A DNA stretch of 25,114 nucleotides from the NCBI GenBank assembly GCA_947253995.1, contig CAMYBM010000006.1:1-25114 (forward strand), given 5' to 3'. Under the pieces are notes generated by a model that did no database searches, was not told where the DNA came from, and saw only the letters and a program-made list of their open reading frames with translations. The number at the start of each line of letters is the position of its first letter. Positions within the stretch are counted from its first letter, which is position 1. The DNA is from an uncultured Candidatus Saccharibacteria bacterium. Its GTDB lineage: Bacteria; Patescibacteriota; Saccharimonadia; Saccharimonadales; Saccharimonadaceae. A program made the position numbers and the translations under genes. Below are positions 1-8,693 of this stretch, piece by piece.

Positions 1-1972
1 CTGGTTCTGGTTCTGGTGTTGGCGTAACTGGTACAAAATCTGGCGTGCTAGGAGTCTCCGGGGTATGCTGCGGCACGTCAAGCGGCGTTTTTTCAGGAGT
101 GCTCTCGCCTGGAGTCGATACTGACGGCGTAGCTGTCTCAGCCGCGCTAGGCGCATAATTAGTATAATTGCCGCGCGCAGTCAAAACGTTACCGCAAGCA
201 GTATTGACATACATGCTGCCGATCTTAACAACATTAAGTGATCCCTCGGCAACCTTAATTGTGTCATATACAAGATGCTTATTACCGTTATTGTCTTGCA
301 TGATACCGTAATTTTCGTAGGTACCAGCCGGCAGCTTACCGAATTCCACATTTAAGTTACCACTATTCATCAATTCAACTAAATCATTCATGCAATCAAC
401 CCGCAATTGTGGATCGCTCGACAGACGAGCACTAAAGGCATCAACTGCATTGTCATCAGTACGGTCGCCATTAAAGCCAAGCTTCTGCAGTTGCTCATCG
501 CTCAGCAAGCGCGAAGCATAAATCGCTTGTTGAACTGGATTGGACACCGTGCCTTCAACATAATAGCTCTTGATTCCCTCAATATTTTGCGGCAATGGCG
601 AGCTGAACGACGTCGGACTAGTCTTATTGCTTAGATCATAAGTACCATCGCCATTAGCAGTACCCCACAAATGGTAATCCGCAGCTGGCATATTAGCCAC
701 AGTGTATGTGTTTGCTGCAGAATCAAGATCGCTTGCGTCAAGCAATGTATCATCAGCCGCGTGCTCGGTGTCGCTATTGTCATTATCATACGCCGTGGCT
801 GTAATCGCCTCCGCCTCAGGCATATTGTTTGCCCGATTGTTGTACACACTCGCCACCGCAGCTCCCCCGCTAAGAGCTAAAGCAATGGCCAACGCCCCAA
901 CCTTACCTAAAGTGCGCTGTCGCAAGCCCTCAACAACCCGCGTCTTAAAACGATTAAACCGCTGTTTCAGCGTTTTGTTGGCTTGGCCAACTCGGGCCAA
1001 TTCAACTGACTTATCCCAGTTAACAAAATACTTTGCTACAGCTTGATTAATTTTATGATCATCTAGCGGTTCGCCAGATCGTACTGCATCGGCAGCTAAC
1101 TTTTCGCCGTATTCATGAGCTAAATCATTAAAAATGCCTTTATACTCCCGAACCTTGGCAGAATCATCTTCCGACCAGCCAAACTGATCATGCTTATTCA
1201 GTAACTTGGCATAATTTTTACGCGCCTTCACTGCAGCGTCAAACGATGGTAACTCAGCGTAATCGTTATAACTATCAGCATAATCTTGCTTGATTGCTGC
1301 CCGCTCAGCCTTAGTAAAGAAGCCGTACTTAACCGCTACTGCAAATGGTAGCTTATCGATGTTGCCTGACTCCTGCGCAGACGTAATAAGTTCGTTTGAC
1401 AAGTCACCCGTCCAGCCTTGGTAAACATTAGCTGTCTCCGTCTCTGTGCTATCGTTCTTCTTGGCAGTATTATTAGACCAGACCTTTTGCGAACGCTTAT
1501 ACAAATCGGCTTTGATCTCCGCATTCTTTTCTTCTAGTGTCTTAGTACTAATGACCTGGTAAACCCCCGGCTTAGTTTGATTAAAGTTGGACTTGCCTAG
1601 TTTAATATCTACCTTTAGTGGATCATGCTCATTAGCCAACGGTTCAGTGTTATGCAAAACTGCAGCCGTGTCTTTGTCTGGCTTAGCAGGTGTCGCCGAT
1701 AAAGCAGCCGTATCGGGCTTTTTGGCCGCTGAATTAGGTGTGTTCTCTGAGCTGCGCTGTTTAAGCAAAGCGATTAGCTCGGCGTTTCTCTGCATTAGCT
1801 GTTTGTTCTGCTCACGCAAATCATCAACATCGTGCGCCAACTCCTCGCAGACATGTTGTAGCTGCTTTATGCTTTTTTCGTTGTTAGACATGCGCTGATT
1901 ATAATTTGGCAGCATCATACTAGCTTCATGCGTATCCTTGAAGTCTGGCTGTTTATTATTCTCTTTGTTCAT
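1..1972 (-). CDS. Unknown type II membrane surface protein, partial (runs off window start)
   Basis: I do not recognise the family. The frame is open from ATG at 1972 to the window edge, 657 codons with no stop, so the C-terminus is missing. Residues about 27-70 (SNNEKSIKQLQHV onward) are heptad-rich and probably a coiled coil. A charged domain with many Tyr, Lys and Asp follows to about residue 350. One hydrophobic segment (about 356-375, VGALAIALALSGGAAVASVY) follows a basic stretch, so the N-terminal third should be cytoplasmic and the rest outside. The outer part has two cysteines (VDCMND, NTACGN) that could pair, and ends in a Thr/Pro/Glu-rich stalk with PTPEPEP repeats. The leader has AAAGGATAGGG before the ATG and a good promoter. 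A surface or cell-contact role is a guess; the topology is the firm part. Confidence 0.8.
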   Translation of the reverse strand, partial: MNKENNKQPDFKDTHEASMMLPNYNQRMSNNEKSIKQLQHVCEELAHDVDDLREQNKQLMQRNAELIALLKQRSSENTPNSAAKKPDTAALSATPAKPDKDTAAVLHNTEPLANEHDPLKVDIKLGKSNFNQTKPGVYQVISTKTLEEKNAEIKADLYKRSQKVWSNNTAKKNDSTETETANVYQGWTGDLSNELITSAQESGNIDKLPFAVAVKYGFFTKAERAAIKQDYADSYNDYAELPSFDAAVKARKNYAKLLNKHDQFGWSEDDSAKVREYKGIFNDLAHEYGEKLAADAVRSGEPLDDHKINQAVAKYFVNWDKSVELARVGQANKTLKQRFNRFKTRVVEGLRQRTLGKVGALAIALALSGGAAVASVYNNRANNMPEAEAITATAYDNDNSDTEHAADDTLLDASDLDSAANTYTVANMPAADYHLWGTANGDGTYDLSNKTSPTSFSSPLPQNIEGIKSYYVEGTVSNPVQQAIYASRLLSDEQLQKLGFNGDRTDDNAVDAFSARLSSDPQLRVDCMNDLVELMNSGNLNVEFGKLPAGTYENYGIMQDNNGNKHLVYDTIKVAEGSLNVVKIGSMYVNTACGNVLTARGNYTNYAPSAAETATPSVSTPGESTPEKTPLDVPQHTPETPSTPDFVPVTPTPEPEP

Positions 1973-2017
1973 TTTGCCCTATCCTTTGTCATAATAATTA
2001 TAATTACCCTTATGTCT

Positions 2018-2046
2018 AAAATAGCATAATTAACCAATATTGTGAA
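2018..2046 (-). promoter_or_regulatory. Promoter of the surface-protein gene
   Basis: On the minus strand, TTCACA (2041-2046) stands 17 bases before TATTTT (2018-2023). The -10 is extended by TGC. Predicted start of transcription is near 2011, leaving a leader of about 38 bases with a purine-rich ribosome binding site. It lies in the 149-base gap between alaS and this gene, where I see no other gene. A convincing terminator for alaS is not visible there. Confidence 0.65.
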
Positions 2047-2121
2047 TACTAACACTTACCAGACAGCCGCACGCAATAGTCACTTCATTTCAACCAAAAA
2101 GCAACTGCTGCGCGACTGAAC

Positions 2122-3528
2122 CTAAAATTTGTTTTGCTTGGTACTAGCTTGACTCAATTCGCGCTGATGTTGCATCTGCCGGTTAAACTGTTCACGCCAA
2201 TCGTGCGGCACGTTAATTTGCCGACGAGCGGCTTCTTCTATGGCCATTTCAACTGGATAGCCGTAAGTATCGTACAACTTGAACAGCTCTTCGCCCGTTA
2301 GTCCATCGGCCGACATCTTGTCAAATTCCTTTAAGCCCTTGCGCAATGTTCGTCGAAACGCGTTTTCTTCCTTAACCATTACGGCAACAACATCATCATG
2401 ATGTGCATTCACCTCAGGGAAGAAGTCAATATAAATTTGTGCAATAACCGGCACAATCTCTGCCATAAAATTCGCTTCAATACCAAGATCAAAAGCAAAG
2501 CGCACCGCTCGACGAATCAAACGCCGCATAACATACCCCTGCTGTTTATTGCTCGGGCGAACGCCATCAACTGCCAAGAAAGTTGCTGCGCGCAAATGGT
2601 CGGCAATCACTCGCATCGATTGCTTGTGATCATCATAAGCTTTGCCACTAATCTTTTCGAGATGTTGAATGATTGGCGTAAACAATGTCGTTTTAAATAC
2701 GTCCGGTGAATCGATTGCAGCCGCAGCAATTCGCTCTAGACCGCCGCCAAAGTCAACGTTTTTCTTTGGCAATAAATCAAAGCCTTGCGCCAATTTGACG
2801 TATTGCGTAAACACTTGATTGCCAATTTCCATATAGCGCCCACAATCGCAGTTAGGATGACAGTGCTTGCCGAACTTTGGATCGTGCTTAATTTCCGAAA
2901 ACTCGTAGAAAACCTCACTATCGGGACCGCATGGATCGCCTAGCGGCGTCGTAGATGGGCCGCCGTTGCGACTCCACCAGTTTTTGCTGCCATCATAAAA
3001 GAAGATACGCGCATTCTCTGGCATACCAACCTCGGCACCATGCGCCTCTGAACCCATATCGCAAGTCTCAGCTTTAATGCCTTGTTCGGCAAATAGATCT
3101 TGCCAAATCTTAGCCGCCTCAGTATCGCGGGGTACATGATTATCGGGATCACCCTGAAAACATGTAACGTATAGGCGATTTGGATCTAGTCCAACCTCTT
3201 TAGTGAGAAAATTAAAAAACCAACTCAACTGCTCGCGCTTAAAATAATCGCCCAAGCTCCAATTTCCAAGCATTTCAAAGAACGTTGTATGGCGGTTATC
3301 TCCCACCTCTTCAATGTCTTGAGCACGAACGCACGTCTGCGAGTCAGCCAACCGTGTACCATCTGGATGCGGCTCGCCCAATAGATATTTCAATAACGGC
3401 TGCATGCCGGAACCTGTAAATAGTGTTGTAGTATCGTTCTCTGGCACAACTTTAGCACGACTAATAATAACATGACCATTTGCCTTAGCATAATCTAAAA
3501 ATTTCTGCCTGATTTGTTCTGCATTCAT
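2122..3528 (-). CDS. alaS: Alanyl-tRNA synthetase, catalytic domain only
   Basis: Charges tRNA-Ala with alanine in the cytoplasm. The class IIc core is complete: motif 2 region around TCVRAQDIEEVGDNRHTTFF and EMLGNWSLGDYF, and motif 3 as DFGGGLERIA. Helical tRNA-recognition sequence follows. The protein stops at 468 residues with MQHQRELSQASTKQNKF, the point where bacterial AlaRS (about 870 residues) passes into the editing domain. There is no editing domain (HxxxH and the Cys/His zinc site) and no C-Ala domain, and the bases after TAG do not continue the family. The size matches the E. coli N-terminal fragment of about 461 residues, which is known to aminoacylate as a monomer. It starts at ATG 3528, 8 bases from a TATAAT box, and a second ATG lies at 3524 in another frame. 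Confidence 0.93.
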   Translation of the reverse strand: MNAEQIRQKFLDYAKANGHVIISRAKVVPENDTTTLFTGSGMQPLLKYLLGEPHPDGTRLADSQTCVRAQDIEEVGDNRHTTFFEMLGNWSLGDYFKREQLSWFFNFLTKEVGLDPNRLYVTCFQGDPDNHVPRDTEAAKIWQDLFAEQGIKAETCDMGSEAHGAEVGMPENARIFFYDGSKNWWSRNGGPSTTPLGDPCGPDSEVFYEFSEIKHDPKFGKHCHPNCDCGRYMEIGNQVFTQYVKLAQGFDLLPKKNVDFGGGLERIAAAAIDSPDVFKTTLFTPIIQHLEKISGKAYDDHKQSMRVIADHLRAATFLAVDGVRPSNKQQGYVMRRLIRRAVRFAFDLGIEANFMAEIVPVIAQIYIDFFPEVNAHHDDVVAVMVKEENAFRRTLRKGLKEFDKMSADGLTGEELFKLYDTYGYPVEMAIEEAARRQINVPHDWREQFNRQMQHQRELSQASTKQNKF

Positions 3529-3536
3529 TGCGTTAT

Positions 3537-3565
3537 ATTATAGTCTAATGCTGACTACTTAACAA
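3537..3565 (-). promoter_or_regulatory. alaS promoter, predicted leaderless
   Basis: TTGTTA (3560-3565), a 17-base spacer and a perfect TATAAT (3537-3542) on the minus strand, overlapping the end of mnmA. Only 8 bases separate the -10 from the alaS ATG, so transcription should begin within about 2 bases of the start codon. There is no room for a Shine-Dalgarno sequence. Confidence 0.65.
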
Positions 3566-4598
3566 TACCGCCGCCAAGACACTCTCTCTCATCGTAAATC
3601 ACAATCGATTGCCCAGGCGCCACCGCGCGCTCTGCTTCTACTGGCCGAACAATCGCACCATCATCCGATAGCTCGACGTACGCTGGCACCAACGGGGCGC
3701 GATGACGCACTCGCATTAGATAAGTTTTATCTTGCCGTGGTGCTTGATTGATCCAATGCACGCTACCTAAATCAATACGATCAGCAAAGAATCCTCGTGC
3801 ATTAAGATTCCGGCTAACATAAACTTCATTTTTAGCCATATCCTTACCAACTACATAATACGGCAAACCGCCGCCAACATTTAGCCCGTGCCGCTGACCA
3901 AAAGTGTAAAATATTGCACCATCATGTTTGCCTAAGACCTTGCCAGTTTCACGCTCGATAATATTACCGCTTGTTGTTTCAACGTACTGCCGCAAAAAGT
4001 CTTTAATTCCCACTGTGCCAACAAAGCATATCCCTTGAGAGTCACGCTTTGCTGCCGTAGCGATGCCGCGCTCTGCTGCGGCACAGCGTACATCTTGCTT
4101 GCTAACGTACTCTGCTAACGGAAAAATGGTTTGTTTAATGGCATCACCCGTTACGCGATACAAAAAATATGTCTGGTCCTTGGACTCATTCTTGGCACGT
4201 AACAAATGACGCCCCGACGAAGCTGCATAGTGTCCTGTAGCAATCATATCGGCACCAGCCTTTAGAGCTGCCTGTAAAAACAGGCCAAATTTAACTTCCT
4301 GATTGCACATAATATCTGGGTTAGGCGTTCGACCCGCCCGATATTCTTTCAACATGTAGTCTACCACTAGCTGTTTGTACTCCGTCTGAAAATCAAACAC
4401 CCTAAACGGTATTCCTAGATGCACCGCTACTCGCTTAGCATCTGCTAAATCAGCCGCCCACGGGCATTGCATTCCCGGTAAGTCCTGCGTCCAATTCTTC
4501 ATATAGACACCGGTAACATCGTAACCCTGCTCAACCAAAAGTGCTGCCGACAGCGATGAGTCGACGCCACCAGACATGCCAACATAAACCTTAGTCAC
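3555..4598 (-). CDS. mnmA: tRNA-specific 2-thiouridylase MnmA
   Basis: Thiolates U34 of tRNA-Lys, tRNA-Glu and tRNA-Gln, using ATP and sulfur passed on from a cysteine desulfurase. The N-terminal PP-loop is GMSGGVDSS. The two catalytic cysteines are in MCNQEVKFG and GICFVG, and the tRNA-binding and C-terminal beta-barrel sequence follows. I place the start at GTG 4598, not at the ATG at 4649. GTG is the first residue of VTKVYVGMSGG, fits the family N-terminus, has AGGGGTG upstream, and overlaps the preceding gene by only 8 bases (GTGACTAA). That gives 347 residues, a normal length. It is the third gene of a unit whose first gene is the probable sulfur donor. Confidence 0.95.
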   Translation of the reverse strand: MTKVYVGMSGGVDSSLSAALLVEQGYDVTGVYMKNWTQDLPGMQCPWAADLADAKRVAVHLGIPFRVFDFQTEYKQLVVDYMLKEYRAGRTPNPDIMCNQEVKFGLFLQAALKAGADMIATGHYAASSGRHLLRAKNESKDQTYFLYRVTGDAIKQTIFPLAEYVSKQDVRCAAAERGIATAAKRDSQGICFVGTVGIKDFLRQYVETTSGNIIERETGKVLGKHDGAIFYTFGQRHGLNVGGGLPYYVVGKDMAKNEVYVSRNLNARGFFADRIDLGSVHWINQAPRQDKTYLMRVRHRAPLVPAYVELSDDGAIVRPVEAERAVAPGQSIVIYDERECLGGGIVK

Positions 4599-5208
4599 GA
4601 TGCACCCCTGCCGACACGCCAGCGACTCCCAGCAATTCATTGACTGCAATCTTCCATCCGTTTGGCTTTAAATACCACCAACGCCAAGACTTATCTTCAG
4701 CTCCGGCGGTACGATAAAAAATGTTTGCGCTGCTTTTCATAAAGTTAAGCTTTACGCGCCATAAATGATACGAGCTGCTTACCAAGATTGCGCTTTTGAC
4801 ATCTCGCTGTGCCATTAATTTAGTGCTGCGTTTGGCGTTCTCTTCAGTGTTATTACTTGCGTCCTCAACAATAATGGCATCATTTGGTACATTATGATTA
4901 ACCGCTCGCCGACGCATCATCTCAGCATTAGAAACGGACTTGTGATCTGCCGCAGCGCCACTAAAAATAATTAGCTTAGCCCAACCATGATGATACAAAT
5001 CAATTGCCTTATCGGCACGAGCTATCGTATCGCCACCACTAACAGCTACGATTACATCTGCCGCAGCGCATCCGCCTTTGGTCGGTTGACTGCCGCACCT
5101 AGCCAAATCATCTTTGACCAGCAAACCGTTAATTGCAAAAACAAGCATGACGACTAGTGCAACAACTGCACCGCTAACCAAAATAATAATTTTAGCCGGC
5201 TTAATCAC
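4591..5208 (-). CDS. DUF218 (YdcF/SanA-like) membrane-anchored protein
   Basis: 205 residues with one N-terminal membrane helix (about residues 6-28) and an outer DUF218 domain. Recognisable family signatures are AVSGGD, the LYHHGWAKLIIFSG stretch, DASNNTEENAKRS and LVSSSYHLWR. DUF218 proteins such as SanA, ElyC and YdcF are linked to envelope and peptidoglycan upkeep, but the reaction is not settled. The start is GTG at 5208 with GGAGG six bases upstream. It overlaps nifS by 8 bases (GTGATTAA) and mnmA by 8 bases, so translation is probably coupled. There is no obvious functional link to the sulfur genes around it. Confidence 0.85.
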   Translation of the reverse strand: MIKPAKIIILVSGAVVALVVMLVFAINGLLVKDDLARCGSQPTKGGCAAADVIVAVSGGDTIARADKAIDLYHHGWAKLIIFSGAAADHKSVSNAEMMRRRAVNHNVPNDAIIVEDASNNTEENAKRSTKLMAQRDVKSAILVSSSYHLWRVKLNFMKSSANIFYRTAGAEDKSWRWWYLKPNGWKIAVNELLGVAGVSAGVHRD

Positions 5209-6349
5209 TTAGTCCTCCGAATCGCAGCTGCTCTTTAAGTGTAGGTGCTAGAATTGCTTTAAGTTCTGGTAAACTATCCTCCGTAAACAGGCGCCCAAGC
5301 GACAAACGCAAAGACCCATCAACCAACTCTGGAGTTAACCCCATGGCTAATAAAACATGCGAGCGTGTACCCTTGTTTGCGGCGCACGCCGAACCAGTAG
5401 ACACCATAATTCCCCGTTCGTCCAAGGCAAACACAGCTCGCTCACCGTCCAGTCCCGCTACAGCAAAATTAATAATAGCCGGTGACTGATGTTTTTGATT
5501 TTCAGTAATCTGCACTCCAGGTATCTCGGATCGCAAATACTTTACAATGCTATTACGTAGTTTGCCCAGGCGTTTTGTCTCGCTCTTACGCAAGTGTTCA
5601 GCAAGTGCCAACGCCACGGCAAAGCCTACGGCACTAGCAACATTTTCCGTACCAGCACGCAGACCATGCTCTTGGCCTCCGCCGCGCAGAAGAGGTTTTA
5701 AAACAATACCGCCCCTAATATAAAGCAATCCAACCTGCTTTGGCCCATAGCATTTCGCCGCGTTAAGTGTCATTAAATCGACGCCCAAGCGGGCAACATT
5801 CAAATCGCACAAACCAGCCGCCTGCGAAGCATCGGTGTGTAGCAGCAATTGACGCCTCACGCCACGAGATCGGCGATCAGATCGTATGCTAGCAATAACA
5901 GCAGCTATTGCGCCAAGATCAGCCACAATGCCTGTCTCGCTGTTGACGTAACAGACTGACACTAACTCGACATTATCATCAATTGCTTTGCGTAATTGTT
6001 CAAGATTAACCATGCCGCTGTGATCAACCGGTAGAATTTTACCACCGCGCGAACGTACCACGTCAAGCACCGCCGGATGCTCAGTGTTCAGAGTAACTAC
6101 TGTACCATCCACGCCATTAATCGCCAAATTATCTGACTCAGTGGCGCCTGCTGTCATAATTATCTCTGCCGGACGGGCACCAATCACACTAGCTAACTTG
6201 TGCCTAGCTTCATCCAAAGCCTGTCGCGTTCGTACTGCAGCCAAGTACGCAGCAGAAGGATTGAAAAATTGTTCACTAAAATAAGGCGACATTGCCTTAG
6301 CTACTCGCCGATCAACCGGCGTCGCTGCTGCATGATCCAAATAAATCAT
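5201..6349 (-). CDS. Cysteine desulfurase (NifS/IscS family)
   Basis: PLP enzyme that takes sulfur from cysteine as a protein persulfide. It starts with MIYLDHAAATP. PLP and active-site marks are TAGATESDN, HTDASQAAG, the Schiff-base lysine in NAAKCYGPK, GLRAGTENV, and the persulfide cysteine in STGSACAANKG. 382 residues is the usual length. It heads a three-gene unit ending in mnmA, so tRNA thiolation is the likely main use; I see no IscU/SufU-type scaffold gene nearby. Its start lies 7-9 bases from an AT-rich -10, so it is probably leaderless. Whether it is closer to NifS or IscS cannot be decided by eye, so no symbol is given. Confidence 0.93.
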   Translation of the reverse strand: MIYLDHAAATPVDRRVAKAMSPYFSEQFFNPSAAYLAAVRTRQALDEARHKLASVIGARPAEIIMTAGATESDNLAINGVDGTVVTLNTEHPAVLDVVRSRGGKILPVDHSGMVNLEQLRKAIDDNVELVSVCYVNSETGIVADLGAIAAVIASIRSDRRSRGVRRQLLLHTDASQAAGLCDLNVARLGVDLMTLNAAKCYGPKQVGLLYIRGGIVLKPLLRGGGQEHGLRAGTENVASAVGFAVALALAEHLRKSETKRLGKLRNSIVKYLRSEIPGVQITENQKHQSPAIINFAVAGLDGERAVFALDERGIMVSTGSACAANKGTRSHVLLAMGLTPELVDGSLRLSLGRLFTEDSLPELKAILAPTLKEQLRFGGLSD

Positions 6350-6356
6350 TATTTCT

Positions 6357-6367
6357 ATTTTATAACA
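6357..6367 (-). promoter_or_regulatory. -10 region of the desulfurase operon, predicted leaderless
   Basis: Minus strand reads TGTTATAAAAT just after the tatD stop. Either TGt-TATAAA (6359-6364) or TAAAAT (6357-6362) can serve as the -10, leaving 9 or 7 bases to the ATG at 6349. No convincing -35 is visible; the extended TG could compensate. Confidence 0.5.
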
Positions 6368-6369
6368 TT

Positions 6370-7173
6370 TTAAAATTCAATGTTATAGACACGCCTAACA
6401 TTTTGCGTAGTTTGATCAGCAACGCGCTCAATACTAAGATGACGCTGATTCGCCAGCCAATTAGCTGTTTGCGCTATATAGCTCGGTTGATTCGGCTTCC
6501 CCCGATAAGGCTTCGGTGCTAAATACGGCGCGTCCGTTTCCAATACGATACGCGATAATGGCATTTTGGCATAAACTTGCATTAGCTCGGGGTCACGATT
6601 AAACGTTGCAATTCCATTCAAGCCTACATACAATCCATAATCAAGCACCCATTCAAGATTGGCCAAATTATCCGTATAACTATGCACAACTCCCCGTACT
6701 ACGAACGGCAAAGCTTGCAAAATTTGTTTAAGGTCGCAGAATGCATCTCCGCCTTTACCGGAACGAATGTGCATCGATACCGGCAAAGCTAGCTCGTGTG
6801 CCAGCTCAAGTTGTTCCTTCAGCGTCTTTATCTGCAGCTGATGGCTCACCAAATCGTAATAGTAATCGAGTCCAATTTCACCAATGCCGCGAACAACAGC
6901 CTTATGCTCAACTGTCAGCTGACGGATAGTTGCAAGGTAATTTTTGGGCAAGTTGCTGGCCTCGTGTGGGTGTACTCCCAAAAATGCATAGGTGGTAACG
7001 CCGTATACTTGATGATATTTTGTAGCGAACTCTAGTGCTGACGCCAAATCGGCCATTGCTCCAGACATTGTCACTACGCCACCAACGCCACTTTCGGCAG
7101 CTAGTTTTAGAACTGACTCCGCTGACAGGGGGTAATCTACGTCATGAATATGACAGTGACTATCAATCAACAT
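6370..7173 (-). CDS. tatD: TatD family metal-dependent deoxyribonuclease
   Basis: TIM-barrel metallohydrolase family with 3'-5' exonuclease activity, linked to DNA repair and turnover. Metal-site motifs in order are IDSHCHIHD (HxH), GEIGLDYYYD, HIRSG, VVHSYTD and ETDAPYLAP, all with the expected His, Glu and Asp residues. I place the start at the ATG at 7173, directly before LIDSHCHIHD; the longer frame upstream to 7227 adds 18 residues with no family match and lies inside metG. The chosen start overlaps the metG stop by 11 bases (ATGTTGATTGA). This gives 267 residues, normal for TatD. The ribosome binding site is weak, so coupling to metG translation is likely. Confidence 0.92.
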   Translation of the reverse strand: MLIDSHCHIHDVDYPLSAESVLKLAAESGVGGVVTMSGAMADLASALEFATKYHQVYGVTTYAFLGVHPHEASNLPKNYLATIRQLTVEHKAVVRGIGEIGLDYYYDLVSHQLQIKTLKEQLELAHELALPVSMHIRSGKGGDAFCDLKQILQALPFVVRGVVHSYTDNLANLEWVLDYGLYVGLNGIATFNRDPELMQVYAKMPLSRIVLETDAPYLAPKPYRGKPNQPSYIAQTANWLANQRHLSIERVADQTTQNVRRVYNIEF

Positions 7174-8689
7174 GATCAATTCTCGGAAATAGGATCGGCG
7201 TATCTTTCGGCACAAAATCTCCGCCAAAAATCAGCTGGATCTTATCCGCCGTCTCCGGCATAAAAGGTCGCACTAACAAACCAACGCGATTAATATCGTT
7301 CACTAAAGTTGCAAAAATAGCCTGTAAGCGATCACTACGTTCCGGCTCTTCCTCCTTCGCAACCTGCCACGGCGCAGTTTGCTCAATATACTGATTAAGT
7401 CTCTGAATATAAACGAACACGCTTTCCAGGGCAGACGCCAAATTAAATGCATCCATGTTTACCTTATAATTTGCCGTTACGGCTTCAGTATCGTCTTTCA
7501 ACTCATCGCAATCGGTAAGTCTAGTCAAATCGCTCTGGAGATATTTGCGTGCCATCGCCGATGTACGCGCTATCAAGTTTCCTAACCCATTGGCTAGCTC
7601 ACCGTTGTACGCCGCCGCAAACTTTTCTGCAGTGTAGTCACCATCATCAAATGTCGGAATGTGCCGAGTCAAATAATATCGAAACGCGTCGACGCCGTAT
7701 TTGTCAATCACCGCAAGCGGGCTAACTACATTGCCCAAGCTCTTACTCATTTTTGTGCCGTTCACGCCAATATGCCCGTGCACCAACAAACGACGCGGTA
7801 ATTCTAGCCCCAAAGCGAGCAGCATAGCTGGCCAAATAATTGCATGAAAACGGATAATATCTTTGCCAACTACTTGTACATCAGCTGGCCAATATCCGCT
7901 ATCAAACTCGTCTGGATATCCTAACACCGTCAAGTAATTCGACAAGGCGTCAATCCACACGTACATGACCTGTGTATCATCGTTTGGCACCGGTATACCC
8001 CAGGTTAATTTTGATTTTGGTCGCGAGATTGATACATCCTTAGCACCGTCTTTAATTAACGCCAGCAATTCTTTTCCGCGGCTAGCAGGCAACACCGCTC
8101 GCTGAATAAAATCCTTAATCTTATCTGTGAATTGCGATACCTTAAGGTAGTAGTTCTCTTCACTCAATTTATCGTACGGCTTTTTATGATCAGGGCAAAC
8201 GAAACCGTTCTCCTTCGCTTCTTGATCTGGCACAAACGATTCGCAGCCAGTACAAGCCCAGCCTTCATACTTACCTTTATAAATTACTCCCGCATCAAAT
8301 AACTTTTGCCAAATTAGCTGCGCCCGACGCACATGTGTCGGATCTGAAGTTCGTACATTAATTACATGCTGTTTTACTAACGATTGCTGTGCCAAAGGCG
8401 TAGCAATCGCACCAACATCCACGCCTAATGCCAAATTTAGCGCCGCCCGCATCTTTTGAAATTCTGGTTGCAAATCATCCACAAACTGTTGCGGCGTCTT
8501 GCCACTAGCCAACGCCTTCTGCTCAACCTTGGTGCCGTGTTCGTCTGTCCCAACTGACAGCTTAGCTTCATAGCCGTTTAGTAACTTGTACCGCAAGATA
8601 ACATCAGCGTAAACATAGTCCATAGCCGTACCAATATGTGGTGCAGCGTTAGCATATGGTATCGCGGTAGTAATATAATACTTTGTCAT
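7163..8689 (-). CDS. metG: Methionyl-tRNA synthetase
   Basis: Charges tRNA-Met, initiator included. Class I motifs are present: the HIGH-type PHIGT near residue 20 and KMSKS as GTKMSKSLGN. A zinc-knuckle insertion has CTGC and CPDH pairs. The anticodon-binding helical domain contains ANGLGNLIARTSAM, and NQYIEQTAPWQ lies near the end. At 508 residues it lacks the C-terminal EMAP-like tRNA-binding domain found in longer bacterial forms, which is common. It ends in TGA, evidence for the standard use of UGA. The start lies 6 bases from an extended -10 that overlaps the ksgA stop, so its mRNA should be leaderless. Confidence 0.96.
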   Translation of the reverse strand: MTKYYITTAIPYANAAPHIGTAMDYVYADVILRYKLLNGYEAKLSVGTDEHGTKVEQKALASGKTPQQFVDDLQPEFQKMRAALNLALGVDVGAIATPLAQQSLVKQHVINVRTSDPTHVRRAQLIWQKLFDAGVIYKGKYEGWACTGCESFVPDQEAKENGFVCPDHKKPYDKLSEENYYLKVSQFTDKIKDFIQRAVLPASRGKELLALIKDGAKDVSISRPKSKLTWGIPVPNDDTQVMYVWIDALSNYLTVLGYPDEFDSGYWPADVQVVGKDIIRFHAIIWPAMLLALGLELPRRLLVHGHIGVNGTKMSKSLGNVVSPLAVIDKYGVDAFRYYLTRHIPTFDDGDYTAEKFAAAYNGELANGLGNLIARTSAMARKYLQSDLTRLTDCDELKDDTEAVTANYKVNMDAFNLASALESVFVYIQRLNQYIEQTAPWQVAKEEEPERSDRLQAIFATLVNDINRVGLLVRPFMPETADKIQLIFGGDFVPKDTPILFPRIDHVD

Positions 8690-8693
8690 GCTA

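Noticed and set aside
1..120. Short tandem repeat in the CCAGAA codons at the window start
   Set aside because: It is a normal Pro/Glu-rich stalk in frame; only about 20 bases are in view.
702..1046. Plus-strand frames inside the surface-protein gene (also 407-634, 671-880, 1587-1898)
   Set aside because: They lie opposite a continuous 657-codon frame with its own promoter and have no domain-like sequence.
2041..2121. Possible alaS terminator: CAGTCGCGCA and TGCGTGCGGCTG as a long-range stem
   Set aside because: Imperfect pairing with a loop of about 35 bases and no T-run at its end.
3555..4649. Longer MnmA start at ATG 4649
   Set aside because: It would overlap the DUF218 gene by 59 bases; GTG 4598 has a good ribosome binding site and family fit.
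6370..7227. Longer TatD start at 7227
   Set aside because: The extra 18 residues lie wholly within metG and lack family similarity; LIDSHCHIHD follows the ATG at 7173.
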